A stretch of 64,000 bases of DNA from the NCBI RefSeq assembly GCF_964199755.1, contig NC_133911.1, forward strand, positions 3,871,001-3,935,000, read 5' to 3'. A program made the translations under genes and the position numbers. Under the pieces are notes generated by a model. The model saw only the letters and a program-made list of their open reading frames with translations. It was not told where the DNA came from and searched no databases. Below are positions 1 to 13,423 of the stretch, piece after piece. Source of the stretch: Larus michahellis. Lineage: Eukaryota > Chordata > Aves > Charadriiformes > Laridae. Positions within the stretch are counted from its first letter, which is position 1. Each line of letters begins with the position of its first letter.

Positions 1-659
1 CAGAAGGTGTGGGGGGGGGGAAGGAAGAAAGCTGTCTACACCTAAAGCAGAGATGGAAGTTTGCATATGCATTTGTATAAGGCGAGACATTTTGGAATTG
101 AAACCCATCAGCTGGTGATGATTATAGGCAACATCTCTGTGCCTATTTACAATTTTACTGAGTCTTTTGTTACCTAAATCCCAGGGATCTGGGGCTCAGA
201 GGAGTTGTGCGTGCCCCTAAAGACCCCATCGCAGCCAATTTCAGTTTTGGTACCAGGGCTGATTTTGCAGCCTGTGGGGATGACGGTATTCTTTCTCTTG
301 GTTTCATGGTATCCATATGGAGTTACATCAGCTCTGGAAAGTAATTCAAGAGTTCTCCTGATCCAGAGTGAAAGAAGTTGAAAACAATTAACAGAATGAG
401 AATCAGAAAATCTGCGTGGATGGATGGACTTACTATACATTGCAATCTGATAGTTAAAATCCTTGAAGGTTTCTAACTTTATTAGGAACTCAAGTCAGAA
501 TGAAATAGTCTGAGAGCGCTGAAGTTCACACACTAATTTAATATGCATTAATTTTCAATTGTATATCAACTTGCAAAATCCTTTGAAAATCAAATTACGT
601 GATGCTACATCTTGCTCCTAACCTGCTGCACTCTTAATGGAGTCACTGGTGCATGGTTG
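1..659. other. upstream flank, no gene seen
   Basis: AT-rich sequence upstream of TNFRSF18. A short G-run lies near base 11. I see no exon with matching splice signals and no CR1 tail. By comparison with the human order, TNFRSF4 would be expected further left, outside the window. Confidence 0.5.
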
Positions 660-848
660 CTTAGCTCTACTTTTTTAATAATTTGATGACGTAAAATAAA
701 ATCTTTTCCCCGCCCCTTAAGAAACAGGAAGAGTGCAGCCACAAAAAGCACAGTGCCTTCCCACGGTGTCAGGGGAACGAGAGCTTTTGCAGAAAAGTCC
801 TGATACAAGCCCACCCTAGGTGTGCTTTGGGGTTGTATAGCTCAAGAC
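660..848 (+). promoter_or_regulatory. possible TNFRSF18 promoter / 5' UTR
   Basis: Directly upstream of the first ATG of the receptor gene. A CRE-like TGACGTAA lies at 687-694, an A/T-rich stretch resembling a weak TATA element follows at about 695-702, and a GC box (CCCCGCCCC) lies at about 708-716. These are motif matches only. The transcription start is not visible in the sequence. Confidence 0.3.
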
Positions 849-3800
849 ATGACTGGCCTGGCAAGCGAAGTCGGTCACCTCAAGATTCGAGCGTGCTTGC
901 TGCTGCTGGCGTGCCTATGGCAATGGACACAGCAAACTCTGGCAACACCGTGCCAGGATGGTGAACTGAGAATAATCGGTAAAGATGAAAAGAAATGCTG
1001 CCCCAAATGCAACTCAAACGCAGGTAAAGGAATGATGTGTCTGTCTTCTTTCCGTTTGTCAGTATTGTTTTATGTCAACCAGGGTAGTCGAGTGTGGGGA
1101 ACAGACATGTGGGTATGTAAATGTATCTTGATTAACTGTATATGCAAAACAAAGTGGCAAGGGCTTCCCTCCTGCCCCCCAAACTCATAATGGGCCTTAG
1201 CTATAAACTTCAGAGTAGACTCATGTTTCAGATTTGTTATGTGCTTTTACTTGTTATTCTGTAGTGGGAAAGGGAAAGGAAGTTTCTGTGGGCTGGTCTG
1301 CCTCACAAGGAAAGAAAGCGTTCACTTAACACCGATTCTGAGCCCTTGCTCCATTCTGACGTGGTTTTAGAGTTTGTCTGTGCCATTCAGACTACAGAGG
1401 GAATACCGGGAGTGATGCTCCCTGTAAGGCTGTCCTTTGCAATTTGCAGTCCTAAAGAGTAGGAAACATTCCACTTCAATCCCTTCGTTCCACTGTCCTG
1501 TGCTTGTCCCAGAAGTGAAGGCACAGACAAGGTCTCGGGTGGTCATTGGTTTCAACAGCCTGTTCTAACCCGTATCCTTGCCTGATCTTAGGGTGGTGGT
1601 GAGATGGTAATGGCTTCTCACTTGCCTGTAACTTTAAGTCAAATTAAGACACTAGAGGTGGAACAGACTAGCTGCAGGACTTGCTGGGTGATGTTTCTGT
1701 GCCTGTTAGGCTGAAGGACGGAACAGGTGGTTCCAATGGCCTCTTCCGTGGTCGCAGGAACAATCATACTATTCTTCCTAATCTAGTGTCGTCCGTAACG
1801 GTAGCCAGAGATGAACAGCAGGGAACATGCAGCTGTTTGTATGACCTTATAGTAAGGAATGCACCTTCCTTTTCTGCTTATCCTGAAACAGGGTTGCTGG
1901 AAGCCTTGTCTAGCTAGCATGGTAGGGCTGGTGTCCTGCAGGTTAGCCACAGGACTAGCTGAGAAGTTACATCTTTCATTGGTGCCTCCGTAGGAGTCAG
2001 CCTCCTATTAGCAGCTTGAATATATCTGCTTGAATATATCTGAATTCCCTGTGGAAGGAGCGGACACTTGAGATTTGTGGGAATGAGCAATAAATAGGTG
2101 AAGAGCTATAGAGTCCTCGGGAGTGTGGAGACCCCAGGGTATAACCCTTCCCACTGAGATAAAGTGGGATGAGCATGAGGTAGGAGAGTCATTGCTCGGT
2201 GGGATCACCTACAGAATCACCCACTAGTAATGGGCAGAAAGAAGCACCCCCAGGCTGGTTCCTTTTTGCTGAACTTCACTAAGTTTTGACAGACTTCACT
2301 AAGCTTTGGAGGAGGCCAGTGGGCTGAGGAGGATGTGGGGAGTTTCCTGGTGGCCCTGTACGTTCCATGAGCAACATCAGGAAATAATCTTTTCTTGATC
2401 TTTGCTACTCACTGTGGGGTTTTAAGCACGCTATTGAACTACGCAGCATTTCCCTCTATATTTTTTTTCCTTTAAGTTGTACAGCTTCCTGGTTGAACAG
2501 CACTTTTCTTTTAACTGGTCTCCAAGTGCCGGAAGGACTGCTTGATACTGTTTACTGATGGGATCAGTATGTGTGATAAATCCTTTGCTTTCGTGAACTC
2601 AGGAGTGTCTCAGAATTAGAGATGGTATATTTTGAGTGAAAGCAAAGTTCACAACAGAACTCCTCTAGAAACACAAGGACAGAGGGTAGGAAGGGTGCTG
2701 GTTTTATGGCGTGGATTTAGACTTAGTTCTGCCAACAGAGTGTAGGAAGCAGCAGCTGTTGGGAAAAGCATGAAAAAGGAGCTCTAGCTTCACTGGCCAA
2801 GGATCTTTTGGGCATCCCTCCTCTAACATGTGCCTAACTGAGAAGAGCTCTGGCAGTGTCTGGAGAGCTGACTGGATGGCTAGTTAATGCGTAGCGCTTC
2901 TCTGGGGCACTGGCAGTGCCCTCCTCACCCCACAGTGTCTAAACCTGCACAAACCTGCTAATGTAAACCAGCAAATCTGCTACCTTACTTCTGTCTGCCG
3001 TGACCTAACGCTGGTTTTCCAGGTAAGAGAGAAGGGTTACAGTGGTAAGTCGTGCAGTCCTCAGATAGCCACGGGGTAAAAAGCTGAGTGATGTGAATTT
3101 GAGTACTCTAGACTTTACCCAGTATGTATGGGAGTGACATCTTTGTTATCCATTTTTTCTGCCACAGCACAGTAAGGAACTATTTCACCTCTGTCAGCCG
3201 GTAAGACTAATAGTTAAGTTAATTTCTGGCCTCTGTGACAAAGGCAAACCTAACTTTTTTCTTCTTGACAGGAGACAACAGCACGTGTCAAAATGTTGAG
3301 GACCCTGACTGCAAATGTCGTCAGGGATACAGCTGTAGTGATAGCGCATGTCTCTACTGTGAAAAACTGCCCGAGTGTGCAGAAGGCGAGGAGCTGGTTA
3401 AGCTTGGTAACTAAAGAAACACAAATGACTCTAAAAGGCCGAGTTCAATATAAGTGGGTAGTGGAGCAGCAGTTTCCTTCACTTATTACAACCTGCTTTT
3501 GGGAAGGCTCGTGATGCAGACAGAAATGTCATTTGTCCTGTGACCTCTGTGACTAAAACCCTTGCTTCCCTGTTTTATGAGTCTTCCCTTCCTAAATTTG
3601 CGGCTTTCACTTTCATGCTCAGACTTTCAGTATTACTGTTTTTCCAAGCTGCTAGAACTGTCAGCAGAAGAGTGTTTTATTCTGTGTTGCCTCTTAACTT
3701 TACACCCTCTGCTGTCAGATCAGACTATTCTGTACCTCTTCTGTAAGGGGTCCACCCATACATTTCCCAAAACGCAAAGGTGGCAAGAATTGCTTACGTG

Positions 3801-6019
3801 TTTCTCCAGGGAGGTGATTCATAATGATGAAAGAGCGTAGAGGGAATGCATTGTGCTCTATTTTGTTATATTCCCATCTTCCAGTAAATCACTGTCCACT
3901 AATAATTCATGTTCTTTTTTCTTGTAGGAATTTTAGACTTCATATTCAAATGTAAACCGTGCGAGATTGGAACCTATTCTAATGTTAAGAATGGCTGGTG
4001 CCGTAATTGGACTGAGTATGTATTTATTGATACTTTCCTTCTTTGGAAAAATGCGTGATAAAATTCTCAAATGATTAATACTTAAATTAGAAAATAAAAT
4101 TGGGTTAAAGATGAGATCACCGATAAGATTAAATGATGAATTTTTTAAATTCAGCAATAGGATATTTCACTCTCCTTTGGCTTTATAAATAGTCAGTCTC
4201 AAAGCAGAACTTAAGACAAACTGCTGTGTATTCAACTTGCTTCCAAGTCAAGCTTAAACTGATGCAAAATTATTCCAAAAGTGGACATTACTTGAAACAA
4301 GAGACTCAAAAAAATGTGCGCATAAATAATTGTGATGTAGTGTTAACTTGTTGGGGAACAGCCATAATTTTACCTGCACTGCTATAAAAAGGAAAAAAAG
4401 GAAACAAGTAGTGGAAAGAGTGGAGAGAAGGAAGAAAGGGAGCCAAGAGAAAGACTGGAGAGGAATGAAGGGAAAGGCAGGGATGTTCTAAATGTGATTC
4501 TTATTCTTCTTTTAGTTGTGAAAGTTCGGGGTTTCTAACAATCAAGCAAGGCAACAGTACACATAATGCAGTATGTGGTTTCCCTTCTAAAGATGTGGAG
4601 CAAGGTACCTTCTCACAATGATTTGTTTCTTTGAGCCTATAACTTTTCTCTGTGCTTCCTTAGTTGGTGATTTGCTGCATAATTATCATCCAGAGTTTGC
4701 TGTCATGAAAATTTGCTTTGACAATTACTGTTGTATTTCTTGTGATATTAATATAAGTAGATTTGTTGACCCAGGCAAAGGTTCCACCATTAAAGCGCTG
4801 TCAGTAATAAAGGTACAGAAAACCCAACAATTGTCCTTAAATAGAGTACACTTATTTGGCAAATTGTCAGAGTCTTCCGTTGAACTGCTCTTGCTGTTTT
4901 GCTAGATTTTCTTAGGGAGACAATAGCTTAGTTAGTTATCCAGTTCCTTTACAAGTATTGGTTGAGTCCACAACACCCGGGACTGAAATCTCATGTTTTA
5001 TCGTGGATCAAATTAGATACGAATAAGTGGGTACAGGCTTTGCAGATACTGAGTATTTTAACAATTGTCTGGGCACATGATTGCTTAATCTTTATTAAAA
5101 TATTTTTAATTGCAGTTCCTGTTGCGAAAGATTCTCTATATACCACCATCCTGGCCATCCTTACTGCAGTGGCTGTATTTGTTCTCATCTTGCTGACTTT
5201 CTTCTTGCATTTCTGCATATGGTCTCTGAAGAAGGAAAAATATCACACAGCTGATGGTAAGCGCACCTTTGTGAACTTCTATAGAATCATAGAATCGTCG
5301 AGGTTGGAAGGGACCTTTCAGATCATCGAGTCCAACCATCAACCCAGCACTGCCCAAACCATCACTAAACCATATCCCTCAGCACCATGTCTGCCCATCT
5401 TTTAAATACCCCCAGGGGTGGCGACTCAACCGCTGCCCTGGGCAGCCTGTTCCAACGTTTGACAACCCTTTCGGTGAAGAAAGGTAGAGAGCGATAAGGT
5501 CTCCCCTCAGCATCCTCTTCTCCAGGCTGAACAACCCCAGCTCCCTCAGCCACTCCTCACAGGACTTTGTCCTCTAGACCTCTCACCACCTTTGTTGCCC
5601 TTCTCTGGACTTGCTCCAGAATCTTTCAGTGGAGAACAATGTCTCTGTTGATCCAGTCAGAATGGAATAAATTAAGTTGAATAAACAGAGTAAATACGGA
5701 TTTACTCGGCAATTTTGGGCGGGTTACTTAGTTTGATTAAGATGCAGTGCATCACCTGTCTCTCTGCCCTTTCCTCAGCGAGAGGCTGTGTTGGTAAAGG
5801 TCACGGGCAGCAGACTGACATGTGTGAAGACCTCTTGTATGTGCAGTGCTTTTGCTTATTCTCACCGCAGATCTGGAACATAACTTCCCTAGGCTGCCGG
5901 GGGCTCCACAACTGTCACACCATAGAGAAGAGACTTACAGCTGCCAGTTTCCAGAAGAAGAACATGGAGACAAAACACCAGAAGAAAAGCCTTGCTTTTT
6001 CCACCCTCAGAGTCCATAA
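849..6019 (+). CDS. TNFRSF18: TNFRSF18 (GITR) receptor, six coding exons
   Basis: Glucocorticoid-induced TNF receptor, a single-pass costimulatory receptor of T cells that binds TNFSF18 and signals through TRAFs. Exons by GT-AG borders and phase: 849-1023, 3272-3406, 3928-4015, 4516-4604, 5116-5256, 5871-6019, giving 777 nt and 258 residues (human 241). Residues 1 to about 32 form a signal peptide with a leucine-rich core. About 33-160 are cysteine-rich repeats, with possible N-glycosylation at N61, N130 and N146. About 172-198 is the membrane segment, and the rest is a short tail. Identity rests on WTDC...GFLT...THNAVC in the third repeat and [18 protein letters not shown] in the tail, both matching human GITR closely; PEEE fits a TRAF-binding core. 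The ATG at 849 is the first in frame and has G at -3. It converges on TTLL10, as in human. Confidence 0.93.
2014..2041. repeat. 14-bp tandem duplication
   Basis: The unit GCTTGAATATATCT occurs twice in immediate succession (2014-2027 and 2028-2041) inside TNFRSF18 intron 1. It looks like a simple replication-slippage duplication. Confidence 0.8.
5281..5655 (-). mobile_element. CR1 LINE 3' fragment in TNFRSF18 intron 5
   Basis: On the plus strand this begins with the inverted CR1 tail (TAGAATCATAGAATCG) and continues with the inverted 3' UTR and the end of ORF2, so the element points leftwards. It is 5'-truncated, as most bird CR1 copies are. It starts only about 24 bases after the exon 5 splice donor at 5257. 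The left edge is clear; the right edge is approximate because similarity fades near 5630-5660. Confidence 0.85.
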
Positions 6020-8740
6020 TGAAAACAGCTCAATTGCAATATGCTGTGAGAATGGGAAGCCGAGCTCAGCTTTTCAAGGAAAAAAGAAGGGAGGGGCTGG
6101 GTGCGTAAAGCATCGTTATATAGATAGCAGCAAGGAATGGCTTTGGAGGGAGTTTCGCTTTGTTTCTTCTCAACAAACCTAGCATTTAGAAACAGAAAAA
6201 CTGCTAAGTCAAGCTGACATTCTGTTCAGCTGCATTGCATTATTGCAAGTTTCCTGGGTTGTTGGGTTGGGGCTTTTTTTTTCACTGATGCTCTCTTCAA
6301 CAGTGTTTGGGACCAAGGACCCTTCTTGTCATTATTCCGCTTTGCATCTTCTGCACATGTCTCTGTGATGCTCCCACAGATTGATACGCACGTAGAAGGC
6401 TGACGTCCCACTGCAGGAAATACAGTAGTTCCTACAGGGCACTCTCACAGCTTTCGCAGGCTCTCTGTATTTCCAAGATGTGTCCTGATGCTCATATTAA
6501 GGGAATAAGGCATTGTGCCTAGCAACCCTATCTACTACTCTTCCCTGAGCAGACGGTGCCTTTCACTCATGTCAAATGGCTCTCTTTGCTGTGCAGCAGA
6601 AGGCCATCACTCTTCACCCATGAAATCCTCTCTCCAGTCTCGACAGAAGGTGTTGGTTTGGCCAGTCTCGGTTCACAGAAGTGCCAGGGTGAGACTGCCA
6701 TGGCCGCATCACTTGTGCTTGCAGAGGTTTTCCTATGCAAGTTCTGTGATCCCCTCGTCCCCTCCAGGGAAGTTAAGGGGAGAAGGGAGTAACGTTTATC
6801 CTCCTCCCCTTCTATAACTCGGCAGTCCTGGGTACTTGAAATACTGAATTACAAAAGGGAGACTTCTAACGCACTCAAATGAGAATCACACTGTTTAGAG
6901 AATGACATTTGGTTTAATGCTCTCATCTAACCTAGTTTATAGAGGGGGAAAAGACAGTGGAAAACAGAGAAAAGCCCAGCATTTGTTCTTCATGCTTTTT
7001 TCCCTCACCCCAGAACAAAAAGAACCAGAGCATCTGCTGGTGTGTACCAGCATAGCTCCAGTGACTTCATCATCACTGGAAGATGTTTTCCCTTACTGAA
7101 ATTCTACCATGGAGGATTTTCGTTAATGTTGATTTAGTGGCCCTCCAGTTTCAGAGCTCTAACGTGGCTAGAATTAATTCTTTTGCCCCAATTTAAAGGG
7201 GCAGGGTTTCAGCTAGAGTTGGTTGCTTTCTGTGAATTGACGCCGATTTCAAATAATCTCGCCTGTGGCTTCAACTAGTTAAAACTCAACGTGTCTTTTT
7301 TTATATAATTATTTTTGTGTTCTGTGACTGCAGTAATAGCTTCAAAGCTCTGAATGCTTTCTGGTTTGTCCTTCTGGTGAAAGGTGCTTAGAGTAGACTC
7401 TTTTATGACCGAATCAGCTCTGGCCAAAAATGGGTTTTGACTCGGCCTTCACATGAAATGTTATAAATATCTGACAGTACAGCCATTACATCAGCTTCCT
7501 CATGATTTCTTAGAGATAACCTAAACTGTACAGGGCTTCTAAATTAAATCCTAACAGAATAATGAAATTTCTGTTAATCACCTTACTAAATGCTCAGAGG
7601 GGATTATTCCAAGTCTGAATGACATGCTGTTTTAAGTAGGGCTCTGTGAAATTACAGTAGCTGCAGAGCAGAAGTTATTGCCTCCACAGACGTGTGTTGC
7701 GAAAGCACTTGAACAGAGAATCCTCGGAAGTGGGACAGGTTATTCCCTTGGTAAGCAAGTCACATATCCTCTCTGCTCCCAGACAGGCTTGGTGAGACTG
7801 GACGACGACCTACCCGTTAGACTTCCATTGAGGTGACTCCATGACCTCCCTAGGGAATCCAGTGCTGTGACTGATTTCAAATCAGAGGAGAAGAGATAAT
7901 TTGTTGGTTAAAATTTACATTATCCATTATGATGGATCTATCCTTGTTTTCTCTAGACTCTTATCCTGCTTCACAGGCTGTGGTTTCTAGTACTCTTAGT
8001 CTCTCTAAGCTCTCTCCAGATGGTCTTTCTCAAAGCCTTCTCTGGAGGAGGTCTTGGCAAGCTTGAGTAAAGCCGAAGGATCAATTTTGTGATTCATGGA
8101 CATGGTTTTATTGCTGAACATTTCTTCAGTGATTATGTCAAGAGGAGTTATCCTGTCTTTTTTGCTTTGTGCCTTTTTTTATTTTTGTGCATTATAGAAT
8201 CTTGTAACTGGGTGAAGTAATTGTAAGGAAAAATGAAGTGCAAGGGGTTATCCTTATTCACTATAATGTATTCCTCCATAGTCCCAGTTTCAATCTTCAA
8301 GCTTCTCTGTTATTGTGTTTCCTGCAAGAGACATCCCTATACCTTCTTTGATCCTCTTATTGTTAATTCTTGTGTTACTGATATAATTTTTCGCATAGGT
8401 ATCCCTATGTGAAATTCACTTACAGAGTGAGTTTTCCTCCATTGCTTTGAGTAATGTGCAGATTTTTAATGGAGGTGAACTGGAGGTTCAGCCAAGGAAA
8501 GGTGAAAGCATTGGATTGGATTAAAAAGGATCACTTTTTTAAAGTGTAAGACTGTCACTGTCTTGTAAGGAGTTTCTCTGTGGGATTTAATATACTCAGA
8601 AGTCTAAACACTGGCTAGTAAAGACACTGCTCCTTCTATGTTGGCCGTGTGTAGTCCCGGCTCTGTATTGACCCTTCTCGGTTTTTTAGTTTTCAACAAG
8701 ATTTCTGACTGTAACCTTTTGTAAAGGTAAAATAAACTTG
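6020..8740 (+). other. probable TNFRSF18 3' UTR
   Basis: No coding exon could be supported here. An ATTAAA lies at 7543-7548 and a canonical AATAAA at 8731-8736, so the message may end at either. The length of the 3' UTR is inferred only from these signals. Confidence 0.4.
8731..8736 (+). terminator. candidate polyadenylation signal
   Basis: Canonical AATAAA, 2.7 kb after the TNFRSF18 stop codon. It is the first perfect hexamer I noticed on this strand. It could equally be fortuitous in AT-rich DNA, with the earlier ATTAAA being the one used. Confidence 0.3.
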
Positions 8741-11700
8741 AAAATTGAGTTAAGTGCCTATGTGATATAATTAAGCAAATTGGAAAGGAAGGGGTTTATT
8801 TTTTAGGTTGTCCCAGTGTTCTTAGTTTTACTTTCGCCATTCACTTCCCCTCTCTTCCAGAACTCTGGCTATTTCAGCAACATACCCCCAACCAAATTCT
8901 TCTGTCACTGAATTTTAGATCGCTGCACTTTCACTTTTTTTCCCTTTTTAAGGAAGTTGCTAAATGTTTCCTGGCTAAACCAGCTCTTAAGCTACCCACT
9001 ACCAAAATGGCAGGAAACTCTGGCTGATGTTTTTTTCCGTTCCTGACGGTGGCAGAGAAGCAGCAACAAAAAAAAAAAAAAAAAATTCAACAGAGCTTAT
9101 GATTTGAGGAATGAAAGATTCGAGTGTCTAGTGGAGTGTCTTGCGCCTCTGGCAACGTGTGGCAAATCTTGGTGAGGCGTACAAGGTTTTCTGGGCGGTG
9201 GGTGTTGAATAGCCGACGCTACTGCCAGTTAATATTGAAACAGGATGAGCAGAGCCGTATTATTCATTGGAAATTTGCACAGTGGCCTTTGGGTTTCTAT
9301 ATGCCTACCTTGAAGAACAGTTCCACTTCCTGCTTACCTAACCACCTGACTTTACGGCTGCTTCTTGATGGGAAAAGCAACCAATTTCCTGACTTCTTAA
9401 AGCTCCAATTTAGAGGGAAAAACCCAACGTGTGAATCATTTAAGCCTCGGAGAATTTCAGTAAAAGAGCTGTTCTTTGCATCAAAGGAAATGAAAGCCAT
9501 TGGCTCAGAACAGTGAGCTTGTAAGAAAACACTGTATATAAGTTTCCAGTCAGAAAGAACAATAGCTGTGTTTTATCAGTGTGCAATTACTGCAATATTT
9601 GAATCAGATTATGGCTGAATTTTCAGCTCAAATCCCAGAGTTTATGGGGTTTTTCAAGTTCTGATTTGAACTTCTGCTTGATCTCTGTGTATAGACTGTA
9701 GGTTAAAAAAAGGCTTCTCCCTCAAATCGTTTACATCCAATGAAATGATTCTAACAAGATTTGGGTTTGCTTGAATCTCTTTTCAAAAGAGAAAATGAAA
9801 TATCCCTGAAAAATATCGTGAAGTTTCTAGAGGCTAAGTGATCAAGCAAATTTAGAAATGCAAGGTTTCATTAATGTTAATGTCAAATAGTTAAAATATG
9901 ATACGTGGTTATATGTAAAAAAAAAAAAAAAAACAAGAAAAAGTTCCTTCACATTGCTAACAAAAGGCAAATATGCAGGCTCCAAAACGACAATATCGAA
10001 TTACGGCTTAAGTGAGGACATAATAAGTCCTACACTTTGCGTAGGTGAAGCTTAAAAGGTGTATTACGTGTTTATGGAAAAAAAAAATGCAATTTTTTTG
10101 GTAGGACAGTTGGTAGCACTTAGTCCTTGTTTTATTAGAGTTGTCCAGCACTTATCTTAAACTTGCCTTTGAGATGTCCTATGAACTGAGGAATGTAAAA
10201 AAAAGTTCTTGAGCTGCCAGTGATGAGTAAAGGCTTTTGCCGTTTAAGGGGAGTCTCTTAGACATGTATTTTGTGATATCAGTCTGGGGCGTGCTTGCCC
10301 TCACCAGCAGCCCTGATGCTGTCCCTGGCTTGGCATGACTCGGCAAGTCGTGTCCCTGACTTGAATCCATCCAAGAGGTAAGGAGGTGGATCACTCGGTT
10401 GAGAGAGAGCCGGGGGTGGGAGCTGGGTTTGTGCTGCCACCACTGCTGCGGCCACCAAAGTGCCAAGGTCCGAGGGAGCTGCTGCTCTGAGGGCTGTGTC
10501 TCTGCCCCATGGCAGGCGTGGGCTGGGTGTCCCATCGCGTCCTGCAGATCAGCCCTGGCTCTGGGGTGACATGGACCTCCGCTGGCGGTGTCCGTCTGCA
10601 AGAGAAGGAGCTCTCAGGTAGTGTTTTGGGTTTGGTGGTGGTGTCCGTCTGTCTGGGAGGTTGGGTTATGTCTCTGCACCCCTTCTGCTCCACAGGGGAG
10701 GGCTGTCTGCTCCCGGGCTCGGAGGGCTCTGCCTCCAGCTGGGGCAGCGTCTCCCAGGGTTTGCCTGGCTGCGTTGCGCGGCCAGCGCTGCTGCCGTTGC
10801 TTGTTGAGGAAATGGTAGATAAAAAGAGTGTTGGGCACAGGTGTGTCCTGCTGCAGCCTACGTGTGAGCGAGGACTCTGAAAAGCTTTAACTAAGAAATT
10901 TCTGGAACAGCTCCGTTTATACAGCAGAGGTGGAAGAAGTCTCTTATGTGCTGAAAAGTGTGCCCTTTCGTTCTGCTTTCCATCCTGCTCGAGGCAGCCT
11001 CGCAAGCTGAGTGTCTCAGACCTGATCAGTGAAATCTTTCACCGGCTTAAGAGCCATCTCTTTTAGCACACGTGCTTTAATTATACTTAGAAAGGAACAC
11101 CATTGACAAATTTTACGAAGCTGCTAATCTAAGATATTTTGTGATTTCTTTGAAACTGACTGTGCCCGAGGCTCCCTTGCCTGTCCCCAGAAAAGGGCCT
11201 GACCTAGCTCTGGAGTTAAACCAAATTTAGCAGCTTTTCTCTGAGTGATGTATATTATTTTCCTGATGCCAGATCCAGTGTTACCATTTAGCATTTTGTG
11301 CTTCTAATCTGGATCTGTATTCCTGAATTTTGACTTCTAAAATTAAAAAGGGTAACGATGGCAAAATTTCAGGGCAGGGCAAATGGCAGGTAGCAGAGGA
11401 GGGGAGTTATCTTTGTTTTCGTGCACCTTCTCCAGAAGTTTAATAAAGAAAAATTATTCTGGATCTACAGTTCTTCAGGATTTGATTCAGCCTGTAGGTT
11501 TTTGGGTTGCTCTTCTTGGAGGGTAGTGGACAGAAATGAGTATTTGGGGAAACAGTTTTTGTTTTGTGAAAACTTCCAGGATTAACCTTTCTTCTTGATT
11601 TGGGCAGAGAAGAAAAGCTGTAGAAAAGGGACTGTTCACCATCAAGAATTGCGCTGTGCCTGTCACTTCAAAGGAAGGCAATGGATCTCCGAGCCAACAG

Positions 11701-12766
11701 TCACCCGAATGCTGCTTTTCACGCATGGTTTAAGCTCAGGTAAATGGGTTTTATTTGTACTATTTACACAGTATTTTACAATGTTTCTTTTTCTGATAAA
11801 AATCAGGCAATAAATATAGTAAGAAAATGGAGAAAGATTTCTCCTTATGGCATGTGTACAGCTGAGATCAGAATTACAAGATCCGACACTGATTGCAATG
11901 GCCCGTTCAGAAGAGTGGCCAGTGGAGAGCAGTTCGTGTGCAGACCTTTATTGGCCTCTCAGTCTGAAAGAAGCTTGGTTTCCTATTTCCAGTTCACTCT
12001 TACTCATTCTTGCAGCTTCTTCGCTTTCTGTCAGGATCATACTCAGCATCCCTTCTCCTTGTCAGTGCAGGCTAACGTCCTACCGATGTTGCCGGGATTT
12101 CTTAGGGATGATTGGTGGTGGCTGGAGAGTCAGAGGATCAAGGATTTTCCGTGGCTGGAACATATTTTCAGCACGTGAATATCCTAGCTCTGCCAAGAAT
12201 TCACACACTAGATAAACATAGCCATGCTTAACTATAGAATAACTATATTGATTAATAAATACTCATAGCCCAAATCCCTTCTGCTTTTAAAACATCCACT
12301 CCTGATTCACCTTTCTCTCCTCTGAGCCCAAGTAGGGTTGTCCACTGGGTAGGGTGTGCTATGTGTGCTGGCCAACAAAAAATGATTGACTCTGAAAAGC
12401 AGTTTTTGAAGGACCTACTTGGAAATAACTCCTGTTTAGATGAGTATAACTTGCAGGGAACCAGGTCATAAGCTGGTAGTGCAGTCATGGGTATTCTAGG
12501 AGTTGGTGTGACATAATGTGTCTCTCTAGCTTCATAAAATAGAGTCCAATGGCCTGCCTCCTCCCCTCAGTAGTTCTGCTTATTTCAGTATGTAATTTCT
12601 ATTGAAATCAGTGCAATTTGAGTGCTTAGGTATCAGTCTTTCACTCCTAGAGTAGGTAGGTGTTTTGTCTAAGAGGACCCAAATGCAGTCCCTGCTGACT
12701 GAGTGTTTTTCTTCTTTGTAAATACCCACTGATATTTTACTGGCCAAATGGATGAGTCTTATCAGA
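8741..12766. other. intergenic, no gene supported
   Basis: Mostly AT-rich DNA with A-runs at 9068-9085 and 9917-9933. A GC-richer island at about 10380-10870 is open in several frames on both strands, but the translations resemble no family I know and have no splice context, so I treat them as chance. Confidence 0.5.
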
Positions 12767-12980
12767 AGAATCATAGAATTGTAGGGTTGGAAGGGCCCTC
12801 TGGAGATCACCCAGTCCCACCCCCTGCCAGAGCAGGGTCACCCACAGCAGGTGGCACAGGAACGCGTCCAGGCGGGGTTGGAATGTCTCCAGAGACGGAG
12901 ACTCCACCACCTCTCTGGGCAGCCTGTGCCAGGGCTCTGCCAGCCTCGGGGTAAAGAAGTTCCTCCTCATGTTTAGGTGG
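12767..12980 (-). mobile_element. CR1 LINE 3' fragment
   Basis: The inverted CR1 tail at 12767 (AGAATCATAGAATTG) is followed by the inverted ORF2 C-terminus, which on the minus strand reads [18 protein letters not shown]. It shares long stretches with the copies at 41885 and 51190 and so belongs to the same CR1 subfamily. It is 5'-truncated near 12980. Confidence 0.88.
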
Positions 12981-13423
12981 ATAGGCTTGAAGACAACTCC
13001 CCACTCAGGTGAATCTTTTGTGCAAACGGAGAAGAAAAGTTGGGAGGTTGATACGTGTTAGATCAATCTATGGCTGGGAAAATCCCAGGCTTGAAAAGAG
13101 ATGTTGCTGCAGAAAAGTTTGCAGTATTGCTGCTGATTCTAAAGTTCTCTGAAAAATACCTTCTGTAGGTAGAAGAGGCATTTTTCATAGTCCTCTGCTG
13201 TGGAACAGGTGATAAGGATTGGTTCTGTCAGCCTTCCTGCAAGACATCAGCAGGGAACAGTTTGGTGACGGAAAAGTGTGCAAAGTTTGCCATGACACGC
13301 AATTTATTAGCCCATTGCAAGGAAAGTCACAGGGACTGTCCCCTGTGGGAGGACAACTTCACAAGATAACCAACCCTTCCTCAAGGCAAGCCTGAGCAGC
13401 GAGCGGTATTGCACAGTTTCTCA

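Noticed and set aside
10391-11005. 204-codon minus-strand open frame and overlapping frames on both strands
   Set aside because: GC-richer segment open in several frames at once, Pro/Ser-rich translations, no known domain, no splice context.
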